This document shows, in pieces, positions 52,280 through 63,998 of a DNA stretch of 64,000 nucleotides (positions within the stretch are counted from its first letter, which is position 1; every line of letters starts with the position of its first letter). The translations under genes and the position numbers were made by a program. The notes beneath the pieces are model-generated. The model was not told the origin of the DNA, searched no databases, and saw only the letters and a program-made list of their open reading frames with translations. This DNA is from Citrus sinensis (taxonomy: Eukaryota > Streptophyta > Magnoliopsida > Sapindales > Rutaceae): assembly GCF_022201045.2 (NCBI RefSeq), contig NC_068561.1, positions 23,504,501 to 23,568,500 of the forward strand, written 5' to 3'.

Positions 52280-52827
52280 TTAAATTTTACACATATATAC
52301 TCTAAAAAACTAGAGAAAGTACAAAAATAACCACAACTAAATCCTCATAAAACTAAACCCAACTCCTCGAAGTCGGGTAAATGGTCGAGAATACTCGACT
52401 TCAATCAAACCATACACAATTAGTAATTCAGCATAAATTCTCGACTTTTTCATGTTAGTCGAGTAAATAGTCGATAATACTCGACTTCAATTGAAATAAA
52501 AAATTATCTGAATTTTTTTTTATTTTTTCAAGTAAGTCGAGTAAAGAGTCGAGAATACCCGACTTTAATTTAACCTTACCCAATATTCATTCAGCAAAAA
52601 TTCTTGACTTTTCATTGAAGTTCGGTAATTGGTTGAGAATACTCGACTTAAATTGAAATGAAAATTTTCCTTGTAATTAAGTCAGGTAAAAAGTCGAGTA
52701 TACTCGACTTTGGTTGTATTATTATGTAGAAGTCATGAGAAAGGAAGTAAATGTAAATAAATAATTTTTTTAGGTTATTTTTGACTTTTTATACTTTTAG
52801 GAGGTATATATATGTAATGTGGTATAG
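52280..52827. mobile_element. TIR element with internal palindromic repeats
   Basis: The arms at 52280-52332 and 52773-52827 are inverted copies: the left holds TTACACATATATACTC...ACAAAAATAACC, and the right in reverse complement holds TTACATATATATACCTCC...CAAAAATAACC. Between them lie five degenerate repeats (see the separate entry). The full ends may extend further out. It lies between first exons B and C of the receptor-kinase locus. Confidence 0.55.
52371..52711. repeat. Five tandem dyad repeats, AGTCGAGTA...TACTCGACT
   Basis: Units start at about 52371, 52457, 52535, 52619 and 52680. Each has the form AGTCGAGTAAA-nn-GTCGAGAATACTCGACTTnAA, so each contains an inverted repeat able to form a hairpin. 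Spacings are about 86, 78, 84 and 61 bp. Confidence 0.75.
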
Positions 52828-53442
52828 ATTTGACATTTAAGGACAAATGAGATATATTTAAATAAAAAACCCACAAAACGGAGCCTTGTGAGCTATGTCT
52901 GTTTGGCAATTCATAATTCTCTCTTTTATTTTTTTTTAAATTTTTTCCCCCTATGTCGGCTTTGACCTATGCGGTGATCTAGAATATGTCATCATCAGCC
53001 TACCGTGCTAACCTAACCTAGTAACCATTTAATAATTCATTTGATGGGAATTGTTTTTTTTTTCTTTGTAAGTTTTAAAATATTAAACATAGGCATCATT
53101 TGTTGACTTTAGTTTCGTTCCAATGCAACATGTGAGTTCAGGTATTCAATATTCAACTTCATACTATGCCTTCTAATTTTCAAATTTCCAAAGCCCATGG
53201 GAAAATAACCAAACGCGCTTCATACTCGTTTAGGCCAGCGAATATCAGCATTTGCAGCACGTTCCTTGGAGATCAAAGCTGAAATTGACCAGCCCACTTT
53301 CTTTCCACAGAAGGTTCCCCCCATTTTCATCACCCCCACTTCGTCAAAGCGAAAAAATTAATAATTTAGTATCACAGAGAATGAGAAATTAAAACCAATT
53401 CGTTTCTTCTAAATTTTATATCTAATTGCTTGCTCTTTCAAA

Positions 53443-56400
53443 ATGGGACTCCGACTCCATCTCCATCTTGGTCCAAGCATGATCGGCTTGTTTTTCTTCG
53501 TCATAAATATCATTTTCGTCTATGTTCCACCTCCTGTGTCCGCCAATTATGAGGAATATAAAAACTGCAGCGCCCCGTTTCGTTGTGCTAACAGAGACGA
53601 TATTGGTTATCCCTTCTGGGGAGGAAATCGTCCAGAATATTGTGGCTACCCGGGATTTGAGTTGAATTGCGAGGAAGATTTTCCTGAGATGAAAATCTTA
53701 AACATTACTTACAAAATCCTGAAGATCGATAAAGTGCCGCGGATTCTCACTGTTGCTAGAGAAGATTACTGGGACAAATACTGTCCATCAAACTTGGTCG
53801 ATACTACTCTGAATTTCTCTCTTTTTAATTATGCTCCCGCCACAGGCAACTTGACTCTCTACTACGGCTGTCCTGCCAACTTTATGAATGATATGTTAGT
53901 GAAGCCGTTGCTGGATCCCTATGAGTTCCGTTGCAACTCAGATGAATCAAACGCCGCAGATAACTACTATTACTCCTGGGAATTTAGTAGTATCTTCAAT
54001 AACAGCTTAATTGAGGCCGTGAAAGCTTACCTCGGAACGTGTGGGAAGAGCGTTCTGCTGCCTCTGCAGCAACCAACAGTTGAGTATTTGGTGAAAAATC
54101 CGGCTTCGGAAAATCTGGATAGAGCTCTTCGGGAAGGTTTTGGGCTGCAATGGTTTGCAAATAATAGTCTCTGCGACACGTGTGAACAATCAAAAGGAGA
54201 GTGTGCGTATTCTGCTAGGACGGGTCAATTCAATTGTTATTGCCCTGATAAAGCTTATGCCGATTCCTGTCCACCCCAAGAAGGTAAGTCCGTTCTCCTG
54301 ATTGTTCTGTTAGCATCTCAGTAAGGATTCCATCCATTAGGTTCAAGGTTACTTAGTTTTCGTAAGAGTATTGGGCTGTTGTTAAGAGTCCACTTAGGGT
54401 CGAGTTGGATGCTCTTTCTCCCCGGAACAGAGACCCGTAAATTTAGACGATCACAGAAACTTGAATCTTGAAACAGGTCTCTTCATCCAACAACAATAGA
54501 TTCGAGTTTTCTTCATCCAACAACAATCACATAATAAGAGTCCACGCTTATAGGGTAGAGTTGGTAGGACCTATGAAATCGAATCACTAGTCGTGAATTT
54601 AGTCCTTAATTGAAGCAGAGACTCAGAGTACGTAATTAACCACAAGCCATTAGAAGCTCTGTTGTTCAAGGTTTTAGTAACCTAACCTCATAGAGAAACC
54701 TTCTTGCTTTTTCTTCAAAGCGTTGACATATTCAACCCTTTATCTTCAAATTCGATTGCCAAAAGTTTTTTTTTTTTTTTTTATTCCCTTTCCTTATTAG
54801 TTTGCCTTTGTCGCTTCAATCTTCGTGGGCTGCAACAACTCCGGTAATTTATTCCAAGTGTGGGGCCTACCTTTGAGATTACTCTGAAGTCAGATGTATT
54901 TTAATTCGGACGCGTTACACGTAGATCATGTGCTCACGTATGACTGGCATCTAGAAACAGTCAAACAAGTACTGCTATAAATGTGTTTGACGGCAATTAA
55001 TTAACCAGAAGAAAATTGTTTCTTTGATTTCCAGGGATTAGGTTTGTGTAGTTATGTTGGTGGCCGATTGTCACATTACAATGACTTGCTTTGTTGACTA
55101 AATTCAAGATTGGGGTCGAGGGGTAGTATTATAATTACTTGTGAAAACAATGGTAGTTAAGCCGCCGGTAACCTATCGCATACCAAGTATTATCTAAAAA
55201 TATAATTTCCTTTAATTTTTATGATTTTAAATCCTTTGTTAAGGTTCCCAAAAACCTCTTTATGAGAGTTTTTTCTTTAAATTCCTATCCTGAACTTTGA
55301 TTGAAAATATATCTTATGTGTTGGGCTTTAATGGCATTGTATATAATGTTAAAAAAAAATTCTAAATTTGAACTTGTTTGAACTTTTAAAAGATCTCTGA
55401 GCCATGAGTATATGATTAAAATTTAATTAAATTTATATTATCATCTAATATCTACAAATGACCTCTTATATTTTGTTAAAAAAAAAAAATCTCATATAAG
55501 AAGAAGATCTAGGGCCCTTTTTTAAAACACAGTTTTTTCTTTTTTCTTTTTTTACTACTTAAAAGGATTATATAGAAATCATTACTTCTTGTTCTAAATA
55601 CTAATACAGGAGAAACTCTAAATATTTTCAATGCATACACAATCTTCACTAGAATTTTTGCTACATTCGTCCTTTCAATGGCAAAAGGTGTACATTAGGA
55701 GTGTCCAATACTTACTTCTATTGTAGACGCCTAAAAACGCACAACTATTTTAGGACAAGAAACCAAGACGTGATGAGTTCTTAAAAACTGGAAATTTGAT
55801 GTGGCTTATAAGTATCCAACTAGAGATTCAATTTCTTTTTTATCCATTTATGAACGGAAACTGACATTTCTGGATCCCATGATTATTGCAGGGAAGAATG
55901 GGATCTCAACCGGAGCAGGTAATATTTCACTGCAAAATTAATAACTAATTAAATCTTTTAACCAAAAATTAGCAGTACAGAAACTCTCTAAGCTACTTCA
56001 TTCTCACTCCTCAGGAATTGGTATCGCACTTGGATCCGCTGCTGCTGTTATTCTGGGACTCATTTTCTTTTGCATTATACGAAGGAGAAGGAAAACTGCA
56101 GCCTATGCTAAAAGCAGAGACCTCAAAACACCTCCTTCAAGTGCAAGCGGAGCTACAGCTACAACATCAGCAGCAACAACAACAACAACTAATTCCTCGC
56201 AAAGCATCCCTTCTTATCCCTACTCAATAACTGATCTTGAAAGGGGAAGCTCTTACTTTGGAGCTAAAGTCTTCAGCTGTTCTGAACTCGAAGAAGCTAC
56301 CGACAATTTCAACTCATCTAAGCAACTCGGAGATGGAGGCTTTGGAGCAGTTTATCTCGGTAAGAAAATGCATCATTGTAGCAGAAGTTGTATGCTTGAC

Positions 56401-57381
56401 TTAATATATTAATGTCGAGCACTTACCTAACAGCTTAAGCTTTAATCAGGTATCCTCAGGGATGGCCGCATAGTTGCAGTAAAGCGGTTATACGAGAACA
56501 ATTTCAAGCGTATTGAGCAATTCATGAATGAAGTTGAGATTCTTACAAAGTTGCAGCATCCAAACCTTGTCAAATTATACGGATGCACATCAAGACAAAG
56601 CCGGGAGCTGCTCCTGGTTTATGAGTACATTCCCAATGGAACAGTAGCAGATCATCTTCACAACAGGCAGCCGAACTCTTGCTTGCTCCCTTGGCCTGTT
56701 CGTTTGAGCATTGCCATTGAAACAGCTGGTGCACTTGCTTACCTACATGCTTCAGATGTCATTCACCGCGATGTCAAATCCAACAATATTCTCTTGGACA
56801 ACAATTTCCGGGTAAAGGTTGCAGATTTTGGGCTATCAAGATTGTTTCCGACTGATGTTACACATGTCTCAACAGCTCCACAGGGGACCCCTGGCTATGT
56901 TGATCCTGATTATTTCCAGTGCTACAAGCTCACTGACAAGAGTGACGTGTACAGCTTCGGGGTTGTTCTAATTGAGCTCATCTCAGGGTTAGAAGCTGTG
57001 GACACTAGTAGGCACCGGCATGATATAAACTTGTCTAACATGGCAACTAACAAGATTCAGAATGGCGCATTGAATGAGCTTGTTGATCCATCTCTGGGGT
57101 TTGAAAAGGATTATGCTGTGAGAAACATGGTGACTTCAGTGGCAGAATTGGCTTTCAGGTGCGTGCAACAAGACAGAGACATGAGGCCTTCAATGAAAGA
57201 AGTGTTGGAGATTTTGAGGGAGACCAAGGATTCAAATCTTGGAACGTCAAAGGCCAAGGTGGTGGATATTAGGATAGCGGATGATGCTGCGCTTTTGAAG
57301 AAAGATTCTCCTTTGCTGTCACCAGATGACTCTGGGACTGATAAATGGGTTAGCAGCTCCGATCCATCCAGTTCCTTCTAG
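53443..57381 (+). CDS. LRK10L: LRK10-like receptor serine/threonine kinase (WAK-like ectodomain)
   Basis: Exons 53443-54283, 55892-55918 (27 nt), 56015-56359 and 56450-57381, all phase-1 junctions, 714 residues. A signal peptide is followed by a GUB_WAK_bind domain (CSAPFRC..IGYPFWGGNRPEYCGYPGFELNC) and a WAK-associated Cys-rich region (CDTCEQSKGECAY..CYCPD). Exon 3 carries the transmembrane helix (about GIALGSAAAVILGLIFFCII), a basic stop-transfer and a Thr-rich juxtamembrane part. Kinase motifs are the GDGGFGAVYLG loop, VAVKR lysine, HRDVKSNN catalytic loop, DFG, and GTPGYVDPDY activation segment, all intact. The Arg before the catalytic Asp marks an RD kinase. This is a plasma-membrane receptor kinase, likely sensing cell-wall or pathogen cues; Arabidopsis LRK10L1.2 affects ABA and drought responses. 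Two further phase-compatible first exons lie upstream. Confidence 0.9.
54284..55891. other. First intron of the LRK10-like kinase gene
   Basis: A 1.6-kb GT-AG intron (GTAAGT ... TTATTGCAG). No exon or element is recognised inside it. Confidence 0.6.
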
Positions 57382-59593
57382 AGTGTTTCATCAGATTTCA
57401 GATTCACTTGTCCTGTTTACGCATAAATTCAGAGTTAATTTGCTCTTGCACTTGACTATATTCAGTTATTAATACCAGAAATATTGTCCAAAGATGCAAG
57501 CTAGGCAATGTACATAGTACATAGAAATTCGCTAGTATTTATTTGTATCAGGTTTCAAGCTTTTTGGTCATAAGGTTTTGTAAAGTGGCTGATCCTACAT
57601 ATTTGTTGTGCCTTCACACGTATGCTTTGAATGTTGGATAATATTTTTTAATCAATTTCTGATTTTCCTATAACAAATTTTCTGTTTCTTACAAAATGTA
57701 AAAATAGCTTTTGATTCCTCCCCCCACCACTTGACTCCTGAATGGCTGACGATAAAAAGTTGGTCAACTATAAACCCTGGGAAATACATGAAAAATCTTA
57801 TATATGATTTTTAATTTTTATTGTTTTCACAGGTGAAGATAATGTCACTGTGATATTTGCAGAGATTACAATGAGCTTGGTCCGGAGGAAGAGGATTCCG
57901 CCGTTGAACTAAGTTGGTTACATGGCATTTGCTCAAATTTGGTGCTGAAATTTGAGAGATTTATCTGAATGCGGCAGCTATCAATACTCGTGGGTTCATA
58001 AGCCCAATTAATTTTTCAGATAAGTAGGCGGAGGTTATTGTGGCCTCGTTCTCCTTTTTTTTATAGGCCCACAATGTCAGGGAATTAAGTTTTATTAGAA
58101 AAAATCATTTTTGAGGGGCAAGGATAAGAAAAGCCTAATTTAATTTTTTTAGCCATTAATCACTTTCAAGATGACTAACTAAATAAACATCATTTCTAAA
58201 TTTATATTTTAACTATCAATCACTTTCAAGTTGACTAACTAAATAAACATCGTTTTTAATTTTATATTTAAGTCCTAAATCTTTTAGAAGTGTTCAATTG
58301 TTAACATTTTTTTAGTGCCTCTAATAAGAGATGTTAATTTTTCATGTTGGAATGGGATCTTATGGAATCTCGTCCCGTTTGAGATGAAATTGAGACATAT
58401 TTTTACATTACAAATTAAAATGGGTTAGAACAAGAACAAAAAATAAGTTCTATCTTTATTTGTGGAACAAGAGGAGGACCAACTATAAAATCTCGTCCGT
58501 CATGTATATCCCATTAATAATATAATTTTAAAGCTATTCTAAATTTTTTTAATTATTTCATACTTTTAACTTAAGTAATGTTCAAAGTTGAAACTAAATG
58601 TTAAAATTAAATGATAAAAATAATACAATTAGAAAGTGAATTGTCAGCCAAAAGCCACAATTAAAATTAAATATATTTTTTATGGTCAAAATATAAGTTG
58701 GTTACTCTTTAATTCGATAATTTTTGAAGTATAAGTCTTGATATTAATGTGCAATGGAAGCAAATAGACAATTAAAAAATATTAGTATAAAATTATATTG
58801 AAAATACATATAATAAAAATGAAACTATTATTTGATTTTTTCTACTTTGTATTTATTCAAAATTTTTGTTATATGGAATTGTGGTGATCCTTAAAATAAA
58901 TTTTTGTATTTATTTATTTATTTTTAGAATTGTTCAAGATAATGGGATGAGACGAGATTTGATCATTTGAACAATTTTTTCTCTTAAAAGAATAAAGTGA
59001 CGAGAATTAAATATTTTTTTATCCTACTTGTATAGTCGAGACAGGACTAAAATTAATAAATTATATTCTATCTTATCCTATTGACAACCCTACCTTTGAC
59101 AAGTAGTGGACTTTTATTGAAAATACAAAAATATTCATATTTAATGTATTTTCCCACCCATTTAAAATAATCCCAAGAAAGAAAACCAAACACACTCATC
59201 CAAATCAACAATTTGTACACACAAATGACAAACCCCCTTTCATTTGTCTCCATATTTCATCTAATTATTAACTACACCACCAACATTTTACTTTTTGTTC
59301 GCACTTAAAACACCTCCTATACCTACTAATACTATTTCCTTTCAAAAATGAAACAAAAGAGACAATGATAGCAAATGATCCAAATCCGCCACGTGGCACC
59401 CCACAGCATCGACAACTCGACTCCCCTTCAAAATTAAATTCCATTATTCACTGTTAAAAACACAAAAACAAAACAAAAGAATCAAACAAACAAATGTAAA
59501 AACGCTGCGTCTCTAATCTCTCACTCCACTCTCAGATCTCTCTCTTTCATTTAATTTGTGGTTTTTTTTCTCAGAAACTTTCGATTTTTCGTT
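57382..59593. other. Intergenic region
   Basis: 3'UTR and AT-rich DNA. About 58325-59095 may be a decayed TIR element (GATGTTAAT near the left, GGGTTGTCAATAGG as reverse complement on the right). No gene recognised. A CT-rich leader (about 59515-59545) lies just before the next gene. Confidence 0.4.
58150..58275 (+). repeat. Two-copy tandem direct repeat
   Basis: Two adjacent copies of about 63 bp. Both contain CAATCACTTTCAAG or AATCACTTTCAAG, then TGACTAACTAAATAAACATC and a T/A-rich end. Confidence 0.7.
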
Positions 59594-60037
59594 ATGGCAA
59601 CTCTTCAAAAAGTCAAGCTTTTAGCGACCCAGTGCGCCGTCGCCGGCAGCCCCACGAGGAGCCCGACCGCGAGCCCCGTCATCCACCTCCGCCGCCGCAA
59701 GACACTCCGAATGCTACTCAATCGTCGCCGATTTCCTCGCCAGGACAACGACGATTTGGGCCGGGAAGTCGCCGATGAGTTACCGGAGATCAAGAACAAG
59801 AAGATTAGAGCCAAGTTGAAGGACTTGTTCGTCTCGTCGCCGCCGTTTGAGGAGAGAGACTCGGAGAGTAGTGGCAGTGGAGATAGACAAGGGCTTTTAC
59901 CGGTTACCGGGACTGTGGGTAGCGGTTCAGCTACGAGGCGAGGCTCGGCCGGTTCGCTTCGACCGGTTTCGGCTACTTTTCGGTATAGACTTTTGAGAAG
60001 AGCTTGGCGACCCATGCTTGTTACTATCCCAGAGTAA
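59594..60037 (+). CDS. Small basic single-exon protein of unknown function
   Basis: 147 residues from the first ATG (59594); the frame extends upstream only through non-ATG codons in the leader. I do not recognise the family. The N-terminus is Ser/Thr/Pro-rich with a SPTRSPTASP stretch, followed by Arg-rich RRRKTLRMLLNRRR, a charged ELPEIKNKKIRAKLKDLF helix-like part, a Ser/Gly linker, and a conserved-looking C-terminus FRYRLLRRAWRPMLVTIPE. No transmembrane helix is seen. The locally high GC and regular codon pattern against the AT-rich surroundings, plus a CT-rich leader, support real coding. The Arg-rich, acidic-poor N-terminus could be an organelle signal or a nuclear signal; this is only a guess. 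Confidence 0.75.
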   Translation: MATLQKVKLLATQCAVAGSPTRSPTASPVIHLRRRKTLRMLLNRRRFPRQDNDDLGREVADELPEIKNKKIRAKLKDLFVSSPPFEERDSESSGSGDRQGLLPVTGTVGSGSATRRGSAGSLRPVSATFRYRLLRRAWRPMLVTIPE

Positions 60038-60403
60038 TTTGTAGAAATAAATTAAAATTAAAGTTGTGAAAAAGAATGTATGCATAAATTAAAATTTAGT
60101 TTGATTTTTTTATTTAGTTTTTGGGTAAATGAATAAAGTTTTGGATGAAGAAATTATTAATTTTGTTTGCTAAAAAGGAATATTTGGTCAATATTTATAT
60201 GTACTACAAATTAGACTAGATATTTTTGTAATAATTTGGTCTCAAATTTTAATCGTATTAATGCCTAACGAAGATGTATAGTGTATTTTAGGGTAGAGAC
60301 AAAAAGATGTGTACGGGCTTATTTTAGCAAAATTTTAAGATTACTATAGTATTTATTTGGTGGAAATACAACTTTATTTTAGATTTAATGGTTGAGTTAT
60401 GTG

Positions 60404-60435
<32 letters not shown>

Positions 60436-61681
60436 GGGTGGGGGCAAGAATATTGAAGGTGTTACAGATCATGGAGGCAGCGCCGAGACAAAGAATTGAG
60501 GAAATTAATAATTTCTTAATATAAAGCCTGTCGAGTGTCGATTTTGCAGCTACCATGTGTTAAATGTTCAGTAATGCAAAACAAGTTGGTGTACCTTGTA
60601 CATACTACTACAGTAGGACCCATAATGAATGATTTTTTGGGAAGCATAGGATATGATCAACTGGTCACACTTGGCAAAGTTTTGGGGGGCTCAATACTAT
60701 GATGTTGAGCACCAAATCTTGATGTGTAATCATGGTTGTTATAATTCTGTTTACGGTATGGGTCTTTCTGTATTCCAATAGTTCCCTGAAATTAAGGGTG
60801 CTTTAATCTTTGGGAAGATGAAGCATCCCACTTGGGGGATCTTTGATTTTTTTTTTAATTTTGGTGCTTTGATTTATAGCTTTAGTATGGTGCAAGTAAA
60901 GGGTATGTAGGTTGTTCCAATTGCGCGACTTGCTCTTCAAAAAGTTTATTGTTGCTACTTTATTTTTTTCTTTTTCATTCTGCATTAAAAATAAAAATAA
61001 AACGCGTTTAATGGGTCAAATTTAAATCAATGGGCAGGCTCGGATCAAAATTTCAGATTGATTGGGACAACAAACTTCTCCACTCACCCAAAACACGCAG
61101 ATTATGTATGCACTGAATGTGAAGGATTGAATTCATCGACCTTTTACAAATTCCAACGGGTTTAGATAGTGACATGGTGACTTGATAAAATCGAAGTCTT
61201 GGTCAATTCTTCTGTATCGGCGGCTATGCACAAGAATAACAACCAAGTACAGCTGCAAGAAATTTTCCCGTGCCAGGTTCTTCTTTGCCTTTTTTGGAAA
61301 ATGAAAAATTTATTCGACGGGGAAGAGAAGAGAGAATATTGTATTATACTAAAGACTTAAAGCACTTAAGCATGCCCCGTGTTTATTGTTTGCATTTGTC
61401 GCTCTGCTTTGGATCTGCACTCCCAACATTTTCATGATGCAATTGCAATCCTTTAATTTAAAGTGAAATGCTCAACTCAACATATATAAAAATATAATAC
61501 AACACACACATTTCCAATTTCCAAATCTCTCTTGACCCCTTTTTTTTTTTTTTTTTTATCCTAAAATTCTGTTCCGTACGTTCCTAGCTGCCGACGTGGT
61601 TAAAAATTCCCAAGTACGAATGGTGACCTTTGACAATGTCTTCACGGCAGAATCTCATGGGCTCTCTCTCTTTCCTCTTCA
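60038..61681. other. Intergenic region
   Basis: No gene recognised. It includes a perfect palindromic simple repeat AATAATAAT...ATTATTATT at about 60403-60435 and a T run near 61540-61557. Confidence 0.45.
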
Positions 61682-63173
61682 TTAATTATTATTATTTTTT
61701 CTTAGATCCTCAATGGCTTCTTCCAAAGCCATCTTGGTTTGTCTTGGTAACTCATTGTTGCTTATCATAAACCTTGTTAGCTCGTCGGTAACCGAACTCC
61801 CATCCATAGCCAAAATCCTACATATGGTTTTGCAAGGCGTGATAATGTATGTGAGAAATGAAATCATAGCCTTCCTAAGCTAGTCTTCAACAATACTATA
61901 TTTACAAAGCTTTGTCTATACCCCGTGTTAATTTAATGTGACTTCTTATTTCGTGGTTCATGTGTTTTTAAAATGGGTAAATTTGTCATAAAAGCACCCT
62001 AGGGGATGAGGCATTGATTCCCGGTTGGTGCTTGTTTTTCTAAGAACAACATGAGACATGTATTTATAGCTAAAATGCACGCATCAATCCCGCATGTTGC
62101 CGAAATTAAGTTCATGTCCACTTAATAAAAAAGTCAGCTCACTGTTAATGTCACTAAGATTAAATTAAGCTATTTGATAATTTCTCTGACTCTGCAGCCT
62201 CATTGATTACGTTTGTTAAAATCCAAATTAATTAAAATACTAGAAATCCAATCTTACCCATTGAGTTTGCAAGCAATGTTTGACTCCACGAATTGTACGG
62301 TGCTCCTTAGACTCAAACTCTCACAAAGCCAGCAACATTTCTGCAAATAGTTTTTCTGAAATTGGTTCTCCGCCATGCAAAATTCAGAATCAAATTGTAT
62401 TATTTTGGTCACAATTCTCTTGTTCAGCTTCATCTGCCGTCTAATCTTCGATTCCTGAGCTTGCTTCCTCTCTTCTTCATTGCAGTAATATATAGCCGAT
62501 TTCAAGTGTGTACTTAAACCAAAATTCTGAAAAAAGAAAAAGAAAAGAGGGAGAGAGAGAGAGGGAGAGATGAATAATCATCATTATGATGATTTATATG
62601 TACATTAATCTATTAACGTGAAATGCTAAAATGGAAAATGAATAGATAGATCATTAATTACAAGGTAATTTCTATTAGTGGGATCATGAGTTTCCCAGAA
62701 AATATCACAGAGCGATTTGTATGATATTGTCTGCTTATCGTAAAAGACTTTCACGGCTTCAGTGTGGCCTGTTATTCCTTCACAAACCTGTAATAATAAT
62801 TTAGAAAAACATATCAACAAATGTGTATTCTGAATTGGGTTTAAAGAGTTTTTGGCATTCTTTAACCTTTTTTATTTTTTTATTTTATTTTACCTCTCTA
62901 TATGTTGGTTTTTTGAGGGTGCCTCCGCAATAACCTGTAGCAGTTCTCATGACTCCATTTAAGCGTCCAAATGCTGCTTCAAGATCCAAAAAATTACCTA
63001 CAAGAACCCACCCAAATTAATTCAAATTAAAACCAAAATGAAACAAAAATAGAACACTCGCGATGAAGAGAAAGTAGACCTCCTGCAAATACTGCTTCAC
63101 TGAAGAAATTTGCTGGTTCAGAGACAGAAACTTGTGAAGTTAAATTATCGAATTGAGGAAGTAATTTGTACAT
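61682..63173 (-). CDS. MsrA-family (peptide methionine sulfoxide reductase A) protein lacking the catalytic Cys
   Basis: Five exons on the minus strand: 63173-63080, 62997-62894, 62787-62662, 62526-62258, 61817-61682; GT-AG introns; 242 residues. The MsrA fold is shown by EAVFAGG..EAAFGRLNGV (residues 26-45), GYCGGTLKKPTYREV, GHTEAVKVFYD, IFWETHDPTN and NFGLSTH followed by an EEERKQAQESK helix. MsrA enzymes reduce Met-S-sulfoxide with the Cys of GCFW; here that motif reads GNFL, so N33 replaces the catalytic Cys and L35 the Trp. Other Cys residues exist but not at that place. The C-terminus has an extra stretch (CKLNGILAMDG to the end) absent from bacterial MsrA. The protein may bind rather than reduce, or may be a specialised plant branch. 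The gene shows no stops or frameshifts. Confidence 0.8.
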
Positions 63174-63433
63174 GGTGTTGAAATCAGTATTGAATTACGA
63201 AAAGGAGTTGCATGAGCTAATGGGGTTACGGCTTTGTCTATTGATTCGCATATAATATTTATAAACTCGAAACATTGAGATATAATATTATATTTGCATT
63301 TTTTTTTCTTTCAATAAAGCGTCTGAATTCGTTTGGAGTTTCCACATTAGCTGTACATATGTATGTTTGAATATGCGAGGGGAGGAGATCGAATGCGATA
63401 GGCTGACTTTCAAGATTTATGAATGAAAAAAGA

Positions 63434-63998
63434 CTAAGGTGGCTTTTGTTTTTTTGTCTGAAATCTGAATAGACCTGAATTAGTCTGAATTTTGAATAGA
63501 TATGAATGTCTGAATCTGAATAATATGTTTGTTTTTTCGTCTGAATCTCAAAAAATAAGTATTAAATTATTTATTTTTTTCAACTTAAAAAGCTGAAAAT
63601 ATGTACTTTTATATTTGTATTCTTATTAAATTTGCATGTCAAATAAATAATATATTAAATACCACAATATTTTAACATTTATAAGTAAAACTATATTCAA
63701 GTGAATACATAATTATTTTAGAATTTTAATATATAAAATACCATAAATTTCAAATTTTTTGGTATATAATATAAGAAAGAAAAAACAAGGATATTTTTAT
63801 GTGGGATAAATGTCTATAGGTGAGTTTTGGAATAGACATGAAAAATAAATTATAAAACATGGATATTTTTTACATTAGTAAGTAATTGACTTAATTCAAA
63901 TTTCTCCATTAAGTAAAAAGCCAAAAAAATTAGCTTATTTTATGAAGTCAAAATTATCTAAAAAATCTCATTAAGTTAAAAAACAAATGCCACCTAAA
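63434..63998. mobile_element. hAT-like TIR element with GTCTGAAT subterminal repeats
   Basis: The left end reads TAAGGTGGCTTTTGTTTTTTT; the reverse complement of the right end reads TTTAGGTGGCATTTGTTTTTT. The left subterminal part repeats TCTGAAT several times (63460-63550). Length is about 565 bp with no ORF. The target duplication cannot be judged at the window edge. Confidence 0.55.

Noticed and set aside
60403-60435. Palindromic ATA/TAT repeat as a possible terminator or RNA hairpin
   Set aside because: A simple-repeat palindrome in AT-rich DNA with no nearby gene end that it would serve.
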